Positions 16,709 through 25,605 of a stretch of 64,000 nt of DNA are shown in pieces; the first letter of the stretch is position 1, and every line of letters starts with the position of its first letter. The notes beneath the pieces were generated by a model. The model was not told the origin of the DNA. It ran no database searches and was given only the letters and a program-made list of their open reading frames with translations. Source of the stretch: Actinomyces sp. oral taxon 171 str. F0337 (GTDB taxonomy: Bacteria; Actinomycetota; Actinomycetes; Actinomycetales; Actinomycetaceae); the NCBI RefSeq assembly GCF_005696555.1, contig NZ_CP040005.1, forward strand, positions 124,001 to 188,000, in the 5' to 3' direction. The position numbers were made by a program, and so were the translations under genes.

Positions 16709-16814
16709 AAATTTATGCGGTTTAAATCAGATAATTGATGCTGCTAACCTCGACCTGCTGAGAGTAGAAGCGGTACATCGTTCGAGGCCGGCTCGATTAT
16801 CAACAAGGAATGTC
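16709..16814 (+). promoter_or_regulatory. AT-rich leader of the paralog 4-5-6 operon
   Basis: About 106 bp, strikingly AT-rich at first (AAATTTATGCGGTTTAAATC), lie between the IS-like element and the next start. It is the most likely promoter region for the three overlapping genes that follow. I could not settle on one -35/-10 pair. Confidence 0.35.
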
Positions 16815-17795
16815 ATGAAACAATCTACGATTGTCCATCTTGGAGGTCTTCGTGCGGTCACATGTTTTGTGATGAATATTGCGGGAGCGTTGATCGCGAT
16901 CCTGCTTCTGCCGGCGGCGCTCCTGTATCCTTCCGCATCTGGACATCGTCCTGACGTGGACGTTCGCGACGAGGCCGGCATCTATCACGAGCAGACTCTT
17001 CGCCGCGGCCTGGAGGAGCAGAACTACGATCGTGAGGTTCGCATCGCGGTGCTCTCGGTTCCCGGAGCCGGTATCAGCAACATTGATGAGGAGACTGTCA
17101 AGTACGCGGGTGACGGCGCACAAGGCTCCTCCTGGCTCAAGGGCTCCGACGTCGATAGCCTGGTGGACGGAACGGTCCTCTTCGTGGTGGCACCCGAGTC
17201 TCACTGGGTGCGTTGCTACGCGGCGAAGGACCTGCAGCTGTCTGCCGACAAGCGCACAGCCATCGAGAACGCGGCGGGAAGCCACTACGCCCAGGGTGAC
17301 TGGGATGGTGGGACTGTGGCGATGGGGCGGCAGCTGGCGACCTACATCGGGTCAGGCGATGGAAGCAGCACGATGATGCGGGTGGCCGGTGCGATCCTCG
17401 CCTTCATGGCGGGGAGCGGATGGCTTGCCTTCTACATATGGCGGGGGATGACCGCCCGGCGGCGAGCTCAAGTGGCGTACCGGGACATGATGCGGATCGT
17501 CTACACCTACGATCTCACCGAGCTGCAGGCGGGAACCCTGCCGGAGGGGTCCCGCCAGAGCCGGGACGTTGGTTCCGACTACCGACGATTCCGCGACGAG
17601 TATGACACCGTCAGCCAGCAGTGGAAGGACTTCGGGGAACCTTGCGGTGCTCAGTGGTTCGGGCGCGGTGTTCTCGCTCAGGCCACTCGTCTCGCCGAGA
17701 GGACGGCCAGTTTGGCCGAGCTCGACGCCGCTGTGAATGCCGGCGCCGCGACTCGGACGGACGCAGCCCTAAATTCTGGGGGTACTGCTCTGTGA
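16815..17795 (+). CDS. DUF5129-like two-TM membrane protein, C-terminally shortened (paralog 4)
   Basis: This 326-residue protein has an N-terminal helix (about 15-38), a TPM-like domain (46-175: VDVRDEAGIYHEQ, TVLFVVAPESHWVRCY, GDWDGGTVAMG), a second helix (182-206) and the cytoplasmic domain up to FGEPCGAQWF. The frame then runs to a stop ~45 residues later with AAVNAGAATRTDAALNSGG, losing the SxxWExxWE region and everything after it. It could be a frameshifted or recombined copy. The stop overlaps the GTG of the next paralog (GTGA), so the two are translationally coupled. GC content is higher than in the neighbouring copies. Confidence 0.7.
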   Translation: MKQSTIVHLGGLRAVTCFVMNIAGALIAILLLPAALLYPSASGHRPDVDVRDEAGIYHEQTLRRGLEEQNYDREVRIAVLSVPGAGISNIDEETVKYAGDGAQGSSWLKGSDVDSLVDGTVLFVVAPESHWVRCYAAKDLQLSADKRTAIENAAGSHYAQGDWDGGTVAMGRQLATYIGSGDGSSTMMRVAGAILAFMAGSGWLAFYIWRGMTARRRAQVAYRDMMRIVYTYDLTELQAGTLPEGSRQSRDVGSDYRRFRDEYDTVSQQWKDFGEPCGAQWFGRGVLAQATRLAERTASLAELDAAVNAGAATRTDAALNSGGTAL

Positions 17796-19444
17796 AAAAG
17801 CTGCCAACAGTCTCTGAGCTCGGTGGGATACGAGCGATCCTCGGGTATGCGGGTAATCTCCTCATTGGTGTGGCGCTTGTGGTCGCACCATTCATCATCA
17901 ACGGTGGACAATCCCCCTTCTACCCCGCGAAACAATTTCACCCGACGGTGGAGATCCATGATGAGCCCGGTGTTCTTCATCAGGACCATGTCAAGGCGGA
18001 ACTTGAGAAGCTCACCTTTCGGCAGCCGACTCACATCGCTGTGGTGGATGTGAACAGCTCGAGAGTTCAGAACCTTGAGCAGGAGGTTCAGAACTACGCC
18101 CGCACCCATCCCACTGACGTCCCCTGGATATCATGGACTGATTCTGAGCACTGGGCCGACAACGTGTTCGTGATCGCCGGTGCGCCCAACGCCAACTATG
18201 ACGAAAGTCTGGAGGGGCAGGTAGCCGGGTACTACTACGGATCCCAGTTGCATATCAGTGAGAAGGGAAGGGAGGAGGTATGGGATGTCGCAGAATGGAA
18301 AATTATATCTGACGACGATGATGGGCGCGTTATAGAATCAGCAGAAGTCGCATCCGAATACATTGGATATCAGTTGGATCCTGCCAGGATGTGTGCTCAG
18401 TTCACGTTATTCTTCATCTTCTTCATCGCTGCGAACAAGTGGATTCGATACTATTTGGGTCGAGGGAAACGGGCGATGGCCGGCATTGAAGAGGCGCGTG
18501 AGGCGTACTCGCAGGCGATGGCCGGGCGTGCGGCCGTCATTGGCTACCTTCGACTCATCCCTGCTGGCGACATCTACGGCGTTCAAGTGATCGCCCGGTA
18601 TAAGGTGCTTCAGCGGCACTATCGCCGACTTGAGCGCGCCTGGAAGATCATAGGGGACCCCGTCGGACTTCAGTGGTACGGAATGAGGCGTGGTCGTCTT
18701 GCTGAGTATGCCAAGTCCTACTCCGTGCAGCTCCGCGCCATGCAGCAAACGGTTGTCAACTGTGCGCAGCTTTTAACGAGGAAAGGAGCCTGGCAGGAAT
18801 CATGGGAAAACGAGTACGAGCTCGTGCAGCGAGATATTGCGGCAGTAGCACGTATCTTCTCCTATGTCCCGAAGGAACATGAATCATTCTCTCATGAGGC
18901 GCTGAAATGGGTGAAACTGAAGCGGGCCGAGCTTGATGCTACTGCCACGAAGGTATTAACCCGAACAATGCCCCCGTCCGATGCTCTTCGTGAACTGACT
19001 CGCCTCTCCACCGAGGCAAAAAAGTTCGCAGAGCAAGCGGTCGATGAGTTATTTCGGGGTAAATCTAGCCGGGAGTATTATGAAAAATATCGAAAATACC
19101 TACTGCGCTACCGCGAAGAAAGTCGGCAGGGCCTGAAGAGTGCTACGAAGCCTCCCTCCAGGCCTCAGTTTAGAGTGGGCGCCCATGGTGTGTACTACGT
19201 GACACCCTCAAAATCTGCTGATGAAGGTCATGAGTTCTCCAATGTTTCCGTGACTGTTCGTATGAACCCCCAATCTCCGGCCGCTTCCTTTGTTGCCTTG
19301 AGGACGGATACTCCGGGCCCCATGTCTGTGTACTCGCCAGTCCGTGACATATCAGATGCTTATTTTTATGCCATAGCGATGCCGGCAGTGGACGAAAAGT
19401 TCAAGGCCAAGAAGAAGCGAAAGGGTGGGTTGAGGCGCACATGA
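17792..19444 (+). CDS. DUF5129-like two-TM membrane protein with long distinct C-terminus (paralog 5)
   Basis: This 550-residue protein starts at a GTG overlapping the previous stop, with GGGGGT ~10 bp upstream. Segments in order are helix 1 (about 15-38), the TPM-like domain (55-200: PTVEIHDEPGVLHQD, FVIAGAPNANYD), helix 2 (212-232), YLGRGKRAM, and the helical cytoplasmic domain with IGDPVGLQWY and GAWQESWENEYELVQRD. A basic segment (YYEKYRKYLLRYREES) leads to a ~90-residue C-terminal region unlike any paralog, ending KFKAKKKRKGG. The reading frame upstream of 17792 belongs to paralog 4 in another frame. The stop overlaps the next start (ATGA). Confidence 0.72.
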   Translation: MKKLPTVSELGGIRAILGYAGNLLIGVALVVAPFIINGGQSPFYPAKQFHPTVEIHDEPGVLHQDHVKAELEKLTFRQPTHIAVVDVNSSRVQNLEQEVQNYARTHPTDVPWISWTDSEHWADNVFVIAGAPNANYDESLEGQVAGYYYGSQLHISEKGREEVWDVAEWKIISDDDDGRVIESAEVASEYIGYQLDPARMCAQFTLFFIFFIAANKWIRYYLGRGKRAMAGIEEAREAYSQAMAGRAAVIGYLRLIPAGDIYGVQVIARYKVLQRHYRRLERAWKIIGDPVGLQWYGMRRGRLAEYAKSYSVQLRAMQQTVVNCAQLLTRKGAWQESWENEYELVQRDIAAVARIFSYVPKEHESFSHEALKWVKLKRAELDATATKVLTRTMPPSDALRELTRLSTEAKKFAEQAVDELFRGKSSREYYEKYRKYLLRYREESRQGLKSATKPPSRPQFRVGAHGVYYVTPSKSADEGHEFSNVSVTVRMNPQSPAASFVALRTDTPGPMSVYSPVRDISDAYFYAIAMPAVDEKFKAKKKRKGGLRRT

Positions 19445-20709
19445 CTCAAAAAAAACATGAACGTGAAGGAGGCGGGGCGTCGAGCGCGATCTCATTTGCG
19501 GCCAGTGTATTGCTGTTCGCGGCCATGATTCTTACGCTGCCGGTCACGATCTTTTTCTCCCCGATGCTGGGTTATGCGCCGACTGTCAGTGTGCATGACC
19601 AAGCGGGAGTGTTTGATCGTGAGTTGTTGGAGCGTGAGCTGGGGGAGTTGAGGTTCCGTCAGGACATTCGTTTGGAGGTCATTTCTCTGACCGGATGGGG
19701 GAATACGAACCTGGACGCGGCTGTGGCGTCATTCGCAGACCAGGAGTTGGAGTACAAGAACGATATTAGAACGGTTGACTATAGGAACTGGAAAGAAGGG
19801 GTCGTTATCATAGCGGTGGCGCCCCGCGCTCATCAGGTCGGCGTGTATCCGGGCGCTGACGTATCGCTTAAGCGTTCGGAGCAGGTCGCCATTCAGGATG
19901 CCGCGGTGACACAGTTCTCTCACCAGGACTGGAATGGTGGCGTTCTGGCTATTGGAAATAGGGCTGAGACGTACTTGGGTGCCTACGGTAGTGGACGTGC
20001 ACGTGCAGCCGTCGCCATTGCTGCCGTCATAAGCCTTTGGGGCGCAGGAAAATTATTTTTCTATCTTCGTCGCGGTATTATTTCTCGTCGGATGGCAAGG
20101 CTCGCGGCCAGTTCCTATGGACAAGTGACCTATGATTATGACTCGACTGCTCTGCGAGTAGGCACCCTTGATCCAAGTGCTCCCGAATCGCGAGAGCTCG
20201 CAGCGCGCTATGAGCGTTTTGAGCGGGACTACCGTAATGTGACGCTTGCGTGGCAGGAGTTCGGTGACCCGCAGGGTCTCGACTGGTTCGGTAAAAGCGT
20301 GTATGACAGCGCGAAGAGCCTGCAGGAGCGTTCGGCGGCACTCGACGATGGTGATGACGTTATTGTGGATACGGTTTCAATATTGACGATGTCGCCCACA
20401 TGGTCGCGAGCTTGGGAGAAGCAGCAGGAGCCGATCCTGGAGAAATTGAGAGCAGTCATGCGAATGGCCGGATTGGTGCGTCGGCGTAGTGCCGTCGACC
20501 GTGAGAGCATCGCACGATGGGTGGCCCAACAGAATCGGAGGCTCGGAGAGCTGACCGTTGAGCTCGACAAGCGTGAGGCGGCCCCAGTTGAGGCGTTGGC
20601 CGAGCTGGATGAGCTGTCTGGCGTCATTGATCTCGTGGTCGCGGCGCTTGAGCAGCGACAGGAAGCAGTCGTTGAGGCGGTCATAACGTCCAGCGTGCCA
20701 GTTGACTAG
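19441..20709 (+). CDS. DUF5129-like two-TM membrane protein, compact full form (paralog 6)
   Basis: This 422-residue protein is the cleanest copy. It has helix 1 (about 16-40), a TPM-like domain (47-175: PTVSVHDQAGVFDRELLE, GVVIIAVAPRAHQVGVYPG, DWNGGVLAIG), helix 2 (186-208) and FYLRRGIISRRMAR. The helical cytoplasmic domain has YGQVTYDYDSTALRVG, FGDPQGLDWF and SPTWSRAWEKQQEPIL. TPM domains in other proteins (YgcG, MOLO-1, Psb32) act outside the membrane in repair or phosphatase-like roles; none is shown here. It is last in the overlapping trio and ends 1 bp before a convergent gene. Confidence 0.75.
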   Translation: MTQKKHEREGGGASSAISFAASVLLFAAMILTLPVTIFFSPMLGYAPTVSVHDQAGVFDRELLERELGELRFRQDIRLEVISLTGWGNTNLDAAVASFADQELEYKNDIRTVDYRNWKEGVVIIAVAPRAHQVGVYPGADVSLKRSEQVAIQDAAVTQFSHQDWNGGVLAIGNRAETYLGAYGSGRARAAVAIAAVISLWGAGKLFFYLRRGIISRRMARLAASSYGQVTYDYDSTALRVGTLDPSAPESRELAARYERFERDYRNVTLAWQEFGDPQGLDWFGKSVYDSAKSLQERSAALDDGDDVIVDTVSILTMSPTWSRAWEKQQEPILEKLRAVMRMAGLVRRRSAVDRESIARWVAQQNRRLGELTVELDKREAAPVEALAELDELSGVIDLVVAALEQRQEAVVEAVITSSVPVD

Positions 20710-20710
20710 T

Positions 20711-22117
20711 TCAGCTCGGCGTGTACCCAACGATTTCAGATCCCTGAATTCCTACCATGAGTCCTGAGTCGCCCAAGCTCGTGATGATGTGTGATGAGGA
20801 AGTAGGGGGTGTGATGACGTGCGCGGTCTGCGTATCGATGACAAGGGATGTTCTGTCGTTCACCTCTTGATCTACGCCGCCTATTCTGTAGGTTGAGACG
20901 GCCAGAACTTGTTGATCGCTGGACAGGTTCCAGTGGATCTGGAGCTCGCCTCGTGCTGGCGCGTAGACGAAGGAGCGCTCGAATGGAAGGGTTATTGGGC
21001 TTCCATTGAATGTGCACGCGTTTTTCGTGGTGCATTCGATGACGTATTTTGCCCAGGACGTGTCTCCTGATTCGTAGGCCTTCTGGAACTGTTCCAGAGT
21101 CGGGATCCCGGACTCAGAGATGAGAAGTGGAGCGGTGCTTCCCGATAGAGTAAACGATCCAATACGCTCCCCCTGGAGGGAGTAGGTCTCGGCGGTGTCA
21201 GATTTTTTAGGGATGCGGACCCATCCGTCTCGGGCCGGTATGTAGTCGGCTTCTGCGCCAGGAGTGATTTCATTGAAAAGTGTGGTGATCGTTCCATCTG
21301 CGAGGTTCATGATGCCAGTACTGTTGGACTGCAGGCTGTGTCCTTCTGGCTGAGATAGATGGACGAGGGGGCTTGGTGTGGAACCGTCTCCCGCGACCCC
21401 GAAGGCGACAGGTTCAACTTGCTGGTCGTATTGACGCTCCCAGCGCTGTTTTGGCGCTCCATTATTCCACTCCCAGGCAGCACAGTGGTTGGTGTGTTCA
21501 TACATGTTGCACGTGAGGGCGAGCTCGGAGGACATGACGTAGGGTAAGTCGTCGGTTGACCAGGGTGCACGTTCAATGGTTCCATTGATGGGGTTAAGAA
21601 GTTCATACCTGAGAACCATGTGACCTCCCCACCAGGGATTGCCACCCCAGGCATCGGCGCTCTTAGATGGTACTTTCCATATTTCTTTTAGCTGATTGCC
21701 TTCGAGGTGATATCCCGTCAAGCCCACAGGAGTGTCCTTCGGGGCTGATTCAACAACAAAATATTTTCCGCATCTTGAGACGTGTGGATAGCTGATCTGC
21801 ATGTTTTGGGTGGTGTCCGTTGTCAAGCGCCATGCTTCGCGCCACGTCGCCCCGGCCGGAGGACGCGTGTCGGTGGAGGGACCGCAGGAGATGGTCTCGT
21901 TCGTCTCGGCCGGCGCCTGCCAGGTTGAGAAGGCCGGCGCCTTCGGCTCGGTGAGCGAGGAGGCCATGACGGGGCCCTGTCGTGCCCACGCCTGGGCGAT
22001 GGACAGGGACGCGGTCACCATGATGAGGACGAGCGCGGCGGTGAGTGAACGACTTCGGAAGATCGTTCGAGCAAGACGCACACACAGGTGCCGAAGGTTC
22101 GCCGCACTGAATCGCAT
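20711..22117 (-). CDS. exported or membrane-anchored protein of unknown function
   Basis: This protein of ~468 residues has a basic N-terminus (LRHLCVRLARTIFRSR), one hydrophobic helix (about 21-41, LTAALVLIMVTASLSIAQAWA) and a long extracytoplasmic part with few Cys. The part shows short repeated beta-like blocks ending in polar turns, suggesting a beta-propeller fold; that is only an impression. Its stop lies one base from the stop of the convergent DUF5129-like gene. The start is uncertain: the ATG of MRFSAANL was taken because the upstream extension lacks a site and is rich in Thr/Arg. I do not recognise the family. Confidence 0.55.
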   Translation of the reverse strand: MRFSAANLRHLCVRLARTIFRSRSLTAALVLIMVTASLSIAQAWARQGPVMASSLTEPKAPAFSTWQAPAETNETISCGPSTDTRPPAGATWREAWRLTTDTTQNMQISYPHVSRCGKYFVVESAPKDTPVGLTGYHLEGNQLKEIWKVPSKSADAWGGNPWWGGHMVLRYELLNPINGTIERAPWSTDDLPYVMSSELALTCNMYEHTNHCAAWEWNNGAPKQRWERQYDQQVEPVAFGVAGDGSTPSPLVHLSQPEGHSLQSNSTGIMNLADGTITTLFNEITPGAEADYIPARDGWVRIPKKSDTAETYSLQGERIGSFTLSGSTAPLLISESGIPTLEQFQKAYESGDTSWAKYVIECTTKNACTFNGSPITLPFERSFVYAPARGELQIHWNLSSDQQVLAVSTYRIGGVDQEVNDRTSLVIDTQTAHVITPPTSSSHIITSLGDSGLMVGIQGSEIVGYTPS

Positions 22118-22284
22118 GGGGATAGCATTCACTACTTCTCGCGGCGTCGTTGTCGTTCTGCCTGTGATGTGACGGCAGGGCGATGGGGAGAGCTGCCGTG
22201 AACCGCGAGTGAACAGCGCCATGGGGCGGCGACGGGCCGTCGTCGGCCTGGGAGGGGTGCGATGCGGCCGGTAGGCTGGCGGGC

Positions 22285-23175
22285 ATGTCGAAGAAGAAGC
22301 GCCACGGGCGCCGTCCGGCCGCCGCGTCGGCCAAGCCCCGCAAGCAGAGCATCGAGTTCGTCGCCCGCCCCTTCGCCGGTCTGCCGGCCGAGGAGGACCT
22401 CGTGGCGATGGCCCAGATCATCCCGGCCGCCACGGCCACCGTGCGCCTGACCGAGGAGTACGGCGGCCATCAGGTCCAGCTCGTCACGCTCCTTCCCGAG
22501 TTCGTTCAGGGGCTCAAGCGCTCCGACGGCGAGGTCCTCGTGGCCATGCAGACCTCCATGCACTCCGGGGACGCCTCCCGCGACGTCGCCGCCGCCGTCC
22601 TGGCGACTCTTGAGCTGCCCGAGGGGCAGGCCCTGCGCACCGACGGACTGCCTGAGCCTGGTCCGCGCCTCCAGGACATCCTCGACACCAGCGAGCCGCC
22701 GGTGGTCTCCGTGCGCGAGACCTTCGACTTCTGGGTCGACCCCCAGGCCGGTGCCGGTGACGCGCAGGCCCGCCAGGTCATTGAGGAGGCCATCGAGCGC
22801 GCCAAGGAGGAGATCGCCCCGACCCGGCCTGTTCCCGGCGTCGAGCACGCCTACTGGTGCCGGCTGGGTACCAAGGAGTTCGTGCGCTGGGCGCGCGGGG
22901 AGGACGAGGACGAGTTCTTCAACGCCTTCGCCCGCATCCACGCCGCGCGCGAGTCCGACCTGGAGGAGGGGGCGCGCTTCGTCGGCGCCTTCCGGGCCAA
23001 CGGCCTGGCCATCCCGGTGTGGGAGCTGGTCCCGGGTACGGAGGCCGAGGAGCTCACCAAGCCGCTGCAGGCCATGGGTAAGCGCCTGGACGCCGCACTG
23101 GCCGATTCCAGCCCCCTGAGCCCTGAGGTCCGCCGCGCCAAGGCAGGCATCATCTCCCGCCAGGTCAACCTCTGA
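22285..23175 (+). CDS. DUF5926 family protein
   Basis: This 296-residue soluble protein begins with a basic tail (MSKKKRHGRRPAAASAKPRK) and continues with EFVARPFAGLPAEEDLVAMA, VTLLPEFVQGLKRSDGEV and a glutamate-rich middle, ending AGIISRQVNL. This pattern is that of DUF5926, conserved in many actinobacteria with no known activity. It has no predicted membrane helix. The preceding gene is divergent, 168 bp away. As a core gene it marks the right edge of the accessory island. Confidence 0.8.
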   Translation: MSKKKRHGRRPAAASAKPRKQSIEFVARPFAGLPAEEDLVAMAQIIPAATATVRLTEEYGGHQVQLVTLLPEFVQGLKRSDGEVLVAMQTSMHSGDASRDVAAAVLATLELPEGQALRTDGLPEPGPRLQDILDTSEPPVVSVRETFDFWVDPQAGAGDAQARQVIEEAIERAKEEIAPTRPVPGVEHAYWCRLGTKEFVRWARGEDEDEFFNAFARIHAARESDLEEGARFVGAFRANGLAIPVWELVPGTEAEELTKPLQAMGKRLDAALADSSPLSPEVRRAKAGIISRQVNL

Positions 23176-23183
23176 CCCTTTTT

Positions 23184-23256
23184 CGCCGAGCCGGGCACTC
23201 TTCTCGCAGCCCTACGGAACTTCTGTTGGGCACCGCGAAGAACGCCCGGCTCGGCG
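23184..23256. terminator. inverted repeat between convergent genes, likely bidirectional terminator
   Basis: A perfect 13-bp repeat, CGCCGAGCCGGGC at 23184-23196 and its complement at 23244-23256, encloses 47 bp that contain a weaker inner pairing. It lies between the convergent DUF5926 and DUF817 genes. A run of five T precedes it, but no T tract follows on the + strand. Confidence 0.5.
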
Positions 23257-23260
23257 TTGC

Positions 23261-24166
23261 TCAGGTCTCGGCGATGCGCAGGCGCCGGCGGGTCACGCGC
23301 GGCAGGCCGCGTCCGTAGAGGGTGCCCTCCTTCGCCTTGACTGCGGCGACGAGCACGAAGCTGAGCGAGATGAGCAGCGCCCAGCTGCCGAACTTGCCGG
23401 CGTGCACCAGGTGCCAGCCGTCGGCCTGGTCGGGGTAGCGCCAGGCGCTCAACGCCGTGGCCAGGTTCTCCGCCAGCCAGAGGAATCCCCCGATGAGGAT
23501 GAAGGCCACCGTCGTCGGCATCCAGTAGCGGTCCCCGCCGACAGTGAAGTGGACGGCGCTTCCCCACAAGGCGATGAGGAAACCGGCGGCGATCACCCAG
23601 CGCAGGTCGACGATGACGTGGTGGGTGAAGAAGTTGAGGTAGGCGGCCACGGCCAGCAGACTCACCGGCCACCACCGAAAGCCTCCCACGTGCAGGTCGA
23701 GGCGCCGGAAGGCCTGGCAGATGTAGGAGCCGACGGAGGCGTACATGAATCCGGAGAAGACCGGCACCCCGCCGATGCGCACCGCCCCCGCGTCCGGATA
23801 GGCCCAGGAGCCGGTGCGGACCTTGAACACCTCCAGCGCCAGCCCGATGAGGTGGAATGTGCAGATGACGCCGAGCTCGCGCCAGGTCTCCTGCTTCAGG
23901 GCCACGAAGGCGATCTGCACCACGACGACGTAGATCAGCAGGGCGTCGTAGCGGGCGATCGGAGGATCCGTATGGCTCCAGATCAGGGCGCTGACCGCGA
24001 GCCCGACGAAGATGGCGATGGCGAAGGCACAGCAGGCCAGCTCCAGGAGGGCGAACTGGACCAGGCGGCGGGGGAGCAGACGCCATCGGCTCAACGGAAG
24101 GCGCGTGGTTTCAGGCACCACCGAAGTATGCCGTACCTCCACGGTCCTACTGACGGACGGGGGCAT
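23261..24166 (-). CDS. DUF817 family membrane protein
   Basis: This 301-residue protein has eight or so hydrophobic helices. Conserved polar spots lie in ALKQETWRELGVICTFHLIG, FKVRTGSWAYPDAGAVRIGG, FSGFMYASVGSYICQ and FFTHHVIVDLRW, the hallmark blocks of DUF817 (YoaT-like) membrane proteins. The function is unknown; the carotenoid cyclase-like impression of the WAYP segment is only a resemblance. The first ~30 residues are polar, and a GTG start nearer the first helix is possible. It is convergent with the DUF5926 gene across an inverted repeat. Confidence 0.78.
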   Translation of the reverse strand: MPPSVSRTVEVRHTSVVPETTRLPLSRWRLLPRRLVQFALLELACCAFAIAIFVGLAVSALIWSHTDPPIARYDALLIYVVVVQIAFVALKQETWRELGVICTFHLIGLALEVFKVRTGSWAYPDAGAVRIGGVPVFSGFMYASVGSYICQAFRRLDLHVGGFRWWPVSLLAVAAYLNFFTHHVIVDLRWVIAAGFLIALWGSAVHFTVGGDRYWMPTTVAFILIGGFLWLAENLATALSAWRYPDQADGWHLVHAGKFGSWALLISLSFVLVAAVKAKEGTLYGRGLPRVTRRRLRIAET

Positions 24167-24240
24167 TCCCCCCAGAACCCACCACCCACGTGACTACTGG
24201 GAGGGCGGTCCTGACCGGACTCGACGACCTCTGGCCGCTG

Positions 24241-24990
24241 TCACCGCCGGATCGAGCGCAGTGCTCGCTTGATGATCCGTTCAGTGGCCGGGGTGGGCGA
24301 CTCCTCCTGCCAGCGCCCGCAGAGCTCCATGGCCCAGGTGGGCTGGGTCTTGGCGGCGTCGTTGACCCAGTTCGCCACGGAGTCCTGCACATAGTGGGAG
24401 GAGTCGGCACGCAGCGGCTCGAGCAGCGGAAGGCCCCGTTCGGGCTCCTTCTTGAGTGCGGGGATGTGCCGTGCCCACACGCCGCGTGGACGCAGCGCCT
24501 CACTGGCGAAGCGCCGAATGCGCTCCGAGGGGTCCGAGGTCCATGGCCGCAGCGCGCGGATCGCCTCGTCGAGCTGGGGCACCAGGTGCGGACGCACTGC
24601 CATCCATGACCACTCGCGCACTCCGAAGTGCGGGTCGTCCGCAGCCGGTCGTGCCAGGGCCAACAGCGTGTCGACGTCGGCGTCCTTCTCCTGAGCGACC
24701 AGGGCGAAGACTGCCCAGCCCCGGACTGTGTCCGCCGGGTGGTCAGTGAGATCCAAGCAGGCGGAGCGACCCAGGTGCGCAGACAGCGCTTCGCCCATGG
24801 CCTGCATGCGGGCCAGGATGCCGAGCGAGTCGGCGTGCCTGGCCGCCTCCACCAGCTCCTCGGGCGCCTCCGGCACCACCTGCGTCAGAAGCGTGGAGTG
24901 GCTGATGGCTAGGACCTCTGCCAGGTTTCGGGACTCGTCTCGTCCCGAGTTCAGTTCGGCCAGGCGCTCTGCGGTGATGCTGGGGCTCAT
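24241..24990 (-). CDS. AlkD-like DNA alkylation repair / HEAT-repeat protein
   Basis: This 249-residue all-helical protein is built of ~6 HEAT-like repeats with conserved tryptophans: RGWAVFALVAQ, GVREWSWMAVRPHL, RIRRFASEALRPRGVW and QDSVANWVNDAAKTQPTW. It ends CGRWQEESP...RIIKRALRSI. This matches the AlkC/AlkD-type DNA alkylation repair family, which removes alkylated purines, although I see the fold pattern rather than a proven active-site aspartate. It lies 3 bp downstream of the quinone reductase gene, so the two probably share a transcript. Confidence 0.68.
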   Translation of the reverse strand: MSPSITAERLAELNSGRDESRNLAEVLAISHSTLLTQVVPEAPEELVEAARHADSLGILARMQAMGEALSAHLGRSACLDLTDHPADTVRGWAVFALVAQEKDADVDTLLALARPAADDPHFGVREWSWMAVRPHLVPQLDEAIRALRPWTSDPSERIRRFASEALRPRGVWARHIPALKKEPERGLPLLEPLRADSSHYVQDSVANWVNDAAKTQPTWAMELCGRWQEESPTPATERIIKRALRSIRR

Positions 24991-24993
24991 GCG

Positions 24994-25605
24994 TCACTTC
25001 ACCACGAGCCGGGCCACGCGCTTGAGGTGCTTCTTGTGCTGGCGTCGGCTGACCTTGCCCACCTTGCCGAAGTTGACCCAGGTCCGCCCGTGCATGCCCA
25101 CCTGCTTGATGGCGGCGCCCAGGAACACCGAGCCGACGTAGTTGCCGCAGAACCGGCGCAGGAACCAGGTCGGGGCGGTCGAGGTCGTGAGCACCAGGAC
25201 CTGTTTGATGTGGGTGAGGTGCCCTTTCACCCCGGAGGCCGTGGGGTGGTACGCCCAGTTCTGCTTCATGACCTTGTCGACGAAGCCCTTGACGATGGAG
25301 GGCACTTCGCTCCACCAGATCGGGCAGATGACAATGATGCGCGAGGCCCCCTCGATGAGCTTCTGGTAGTGGCTCACGAGCGGGTCCAGCGTGCCGCCCT
25401 CCGTGAACAGGGCCAGCTCCTCAGCGGGCATGCGCGGGTCGAAGCCGTCGGCGTAGAGATCGACGACGTCGTAGGGCCTGCCCGCCTTGTCCAGGGCGGA
25501 GGTGGCGGCCTCGAGTATGGCGTGGTTGAAGGAGCCGTCGTAGGGGTGGGCGTAGACGATGAGAGTGCGGTCGCCGGTCTTCTTGAGGGTCTTCTTGGCT
25601 GTCAT
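24994..25605 (-). CDS. NAD(P)H:quinone reductase / flavodoxin-fold oxidoreductase
   Basis: This 203-residue protein has the flavodoxin_2 fold. LIVYAHPYDGSFNHAIL binds the FMN/FAD phosphate. VVDLYADGFDPRMPAEEL and the loop IVICPIWWSEVPSIVKGFVDKV are hallmarks of MdaB/KefF-type quinone reductases, which reduce quinones by two electrons in the cytoplasm. The ATG overlaps the TGA of the TetR-like fragment upstream (TGATG), and the AlkD-like gene follows 3 bp downstream, so the three form one unit. Residues after ~150 are basic, which is slightly unusual. Confidence 0.8.
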   Translation of the reverse strand: MTAKKTLKKTGDRTLIVYAHPYDGSFNHAILEAATSALDKAGRPYDVVDLYADGFDPRMPAEELALFTEGGTLDPLVSHYQKLIEGASRIIVICPIWWSEVPSIVKGFVDKVMKQNWAYHPTASGVKGHLTHIKQVLVLTTSTAPTWFLRRFCGNYVGSVFLGAAIKQVGMHGRTWVNFGKVGKVSRRQHKKHLKRVARLVVK

